NCBI GenBank assembly: GCA_015711695.1
Contig: JACVIW010000131.1
Span: forward strand, 1-6,767
Direction of reading: 5' to 3'
Origin: Candidatus Geohydrothermomicrobium daggyaiense
GTDB lineage: Bacteria; Actinomycetota; Geothermincolia; Fen-727; JACVIW01
DNA length: 6,767 nt
Shown here: positions 6,507-6,767 of the stretch, one piece after another
Numbering within the stretch: position 1 is the stretch's first letter
How the letters are laid out: each line of letters begins with the position of its first letter
Made by a program: the position numbers and the translations under genes
Notes under the pieces: model-generated
Seen by the model: only the letters and a program-made list of their open reading frames with translations
Database searches by the model: none
Told to the model about the DNA's origin: nothing

Positions 6507-6767
6507 TCACCTTCCGAAAGAAAGACGTATTGCAAGAAATTCAGGAAGGCCTACTTCAACAATTTTCCTCTGCACTTTTTCAATTGAGTACTCGACTCTC
6601 CGAAACTTCAGTACGCCGGTTTCCATGTCAAGCATAGCGAAACAAGCTCTCGGATCGCCGTCACGCGGTTGGCCCACGCTAGCAACATTAGCTATGTATC
6701 GAACTTTCGCCTCCGGGGTAATTTCAAATCCATCATCCGGCACAACGACTGATAATTGATCGTTTGG
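6507..6767 (-). CDS. Metallophosphoesterase (calcineurin-like, YfcE/ApaH-like fold), C-terminal part
   Basis: The open frame runs off the right edge of the window, so only the last 86 residues are visible; the true start lies outside. The segment NVASVGQPRDGDPRA (residues 27-41 of the visible part) is the characteristic block of a large family of small metal-dependent phosphoesterases, usually written NPGSVGQPRDGDPRA. The tail, with RRVEYSIEKVQRKI and GLPEFLAIRL, is also typical. The catalytic metal-binding motifs (D-x-H, G-D, GNHD and G-H-T-H) would all lie upstream and cannot be checked. Members hydrolyse phosphodiesters or nucleotide phosphates, but the substrate cannot be told from this fragment. 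A GTG at 6743 is internal (in-frame Val), not the start. It ends 138 bases before the lipoprotein gene with a possible terminator between, so the two may be transcribed separately. Confidence 0.9.
   Translation of the reverse strand, partial: PNDQLSVVVPDDGFEITPEAKVRYIANVASVGQPRDGDPRACFAMLDMETGVLKFRRVEYSIEKVQRKIVEVGLPEFLAIRLSFGR

Noticed and set aside
1..6767. Defence system, mobile element, CRISPR array or RNA gene
   Set aside because: No direct repeats, transposase, integrase, nuclease or tRNA-like features were seen; nearly all bases belong to eight ordinary minus-strand genes.

Overview
The window is a compact, ordinary-looking bacterial chromosome segment. Eight protein genes all lie on the minus strand, so transcription runs from the right end to the left end of the given sequence. 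In order of transcription they are: the 3' part of a metallophosphoesterase (6767-6507), a secreted lipoprotein of unknown function (6368-5688), metK (5569-4370), def (4356-3859), fmt (3843-2905), rsmB (2895-1546), nadE (1444-704) and an OmpR/PhoB-type regulator with a degenerate receiver (686-21). I see no tRNA, rRNA, CRISPR array, insertion sequence or phage gene, and no gene-free stretch longer than about 140 bases.

Organism: base composition is moderate, near mid-40s GC by eye, and starts are a mixture of ATG, GTG and TTG. The metK/def/fmt/rsmB order is a trimmed form of the metK-priA-def-fmt-rsmB order common in Gram-positive bacteria, including Actinobacteria. The winged-helix domain of the last gene resembles the actinobacterial nitrogen regulator GlnR, and its receiver half lacks the phosphorylation residues. 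Together these suggest a deep-branching, moderate-GC actinobacterial lineage, or less likely a Bacillota relative. This is inference from memory of the families, not a search result.

Right part (6767-5570): the phosphoesterase ends at 6507 and is followed at once by an AU-rich stem-loop that may end its transcript. Then comes the lipoprotein gene, whose ribosome binding site can pair with the bases just before its GTG start. A 118-base AT-rich gap leads into metK, with a strong GGAGG.

Core (5569-1546): metK makes S-adenosylmethionine. fmt puts formyl on initiator Met-tRNA, def takes formyl off nascent proteins, and rsmB uses SAM to methylate cytosine in 16S rRNA. These four genes are 9 to 15 bases apart and look like one translation-linked operon. 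priA, often found between metK and def, is absent here. fmt and rsmB are in the same frame, separated by one TGA and two codons.

Left part (1545-1): after a 101-base gap come nadE (ammonia-dependent NAD synthetase) and, 17 bases on, the GlnR-like regulator. An ammonia-consuming enzyme beside a possible nitrogen regulator is the most interesting pairing in the window. No wholly new system is evident. The items most worth a second look are the phosphorylation-incompetent regulator and the unknown lipoprotein.
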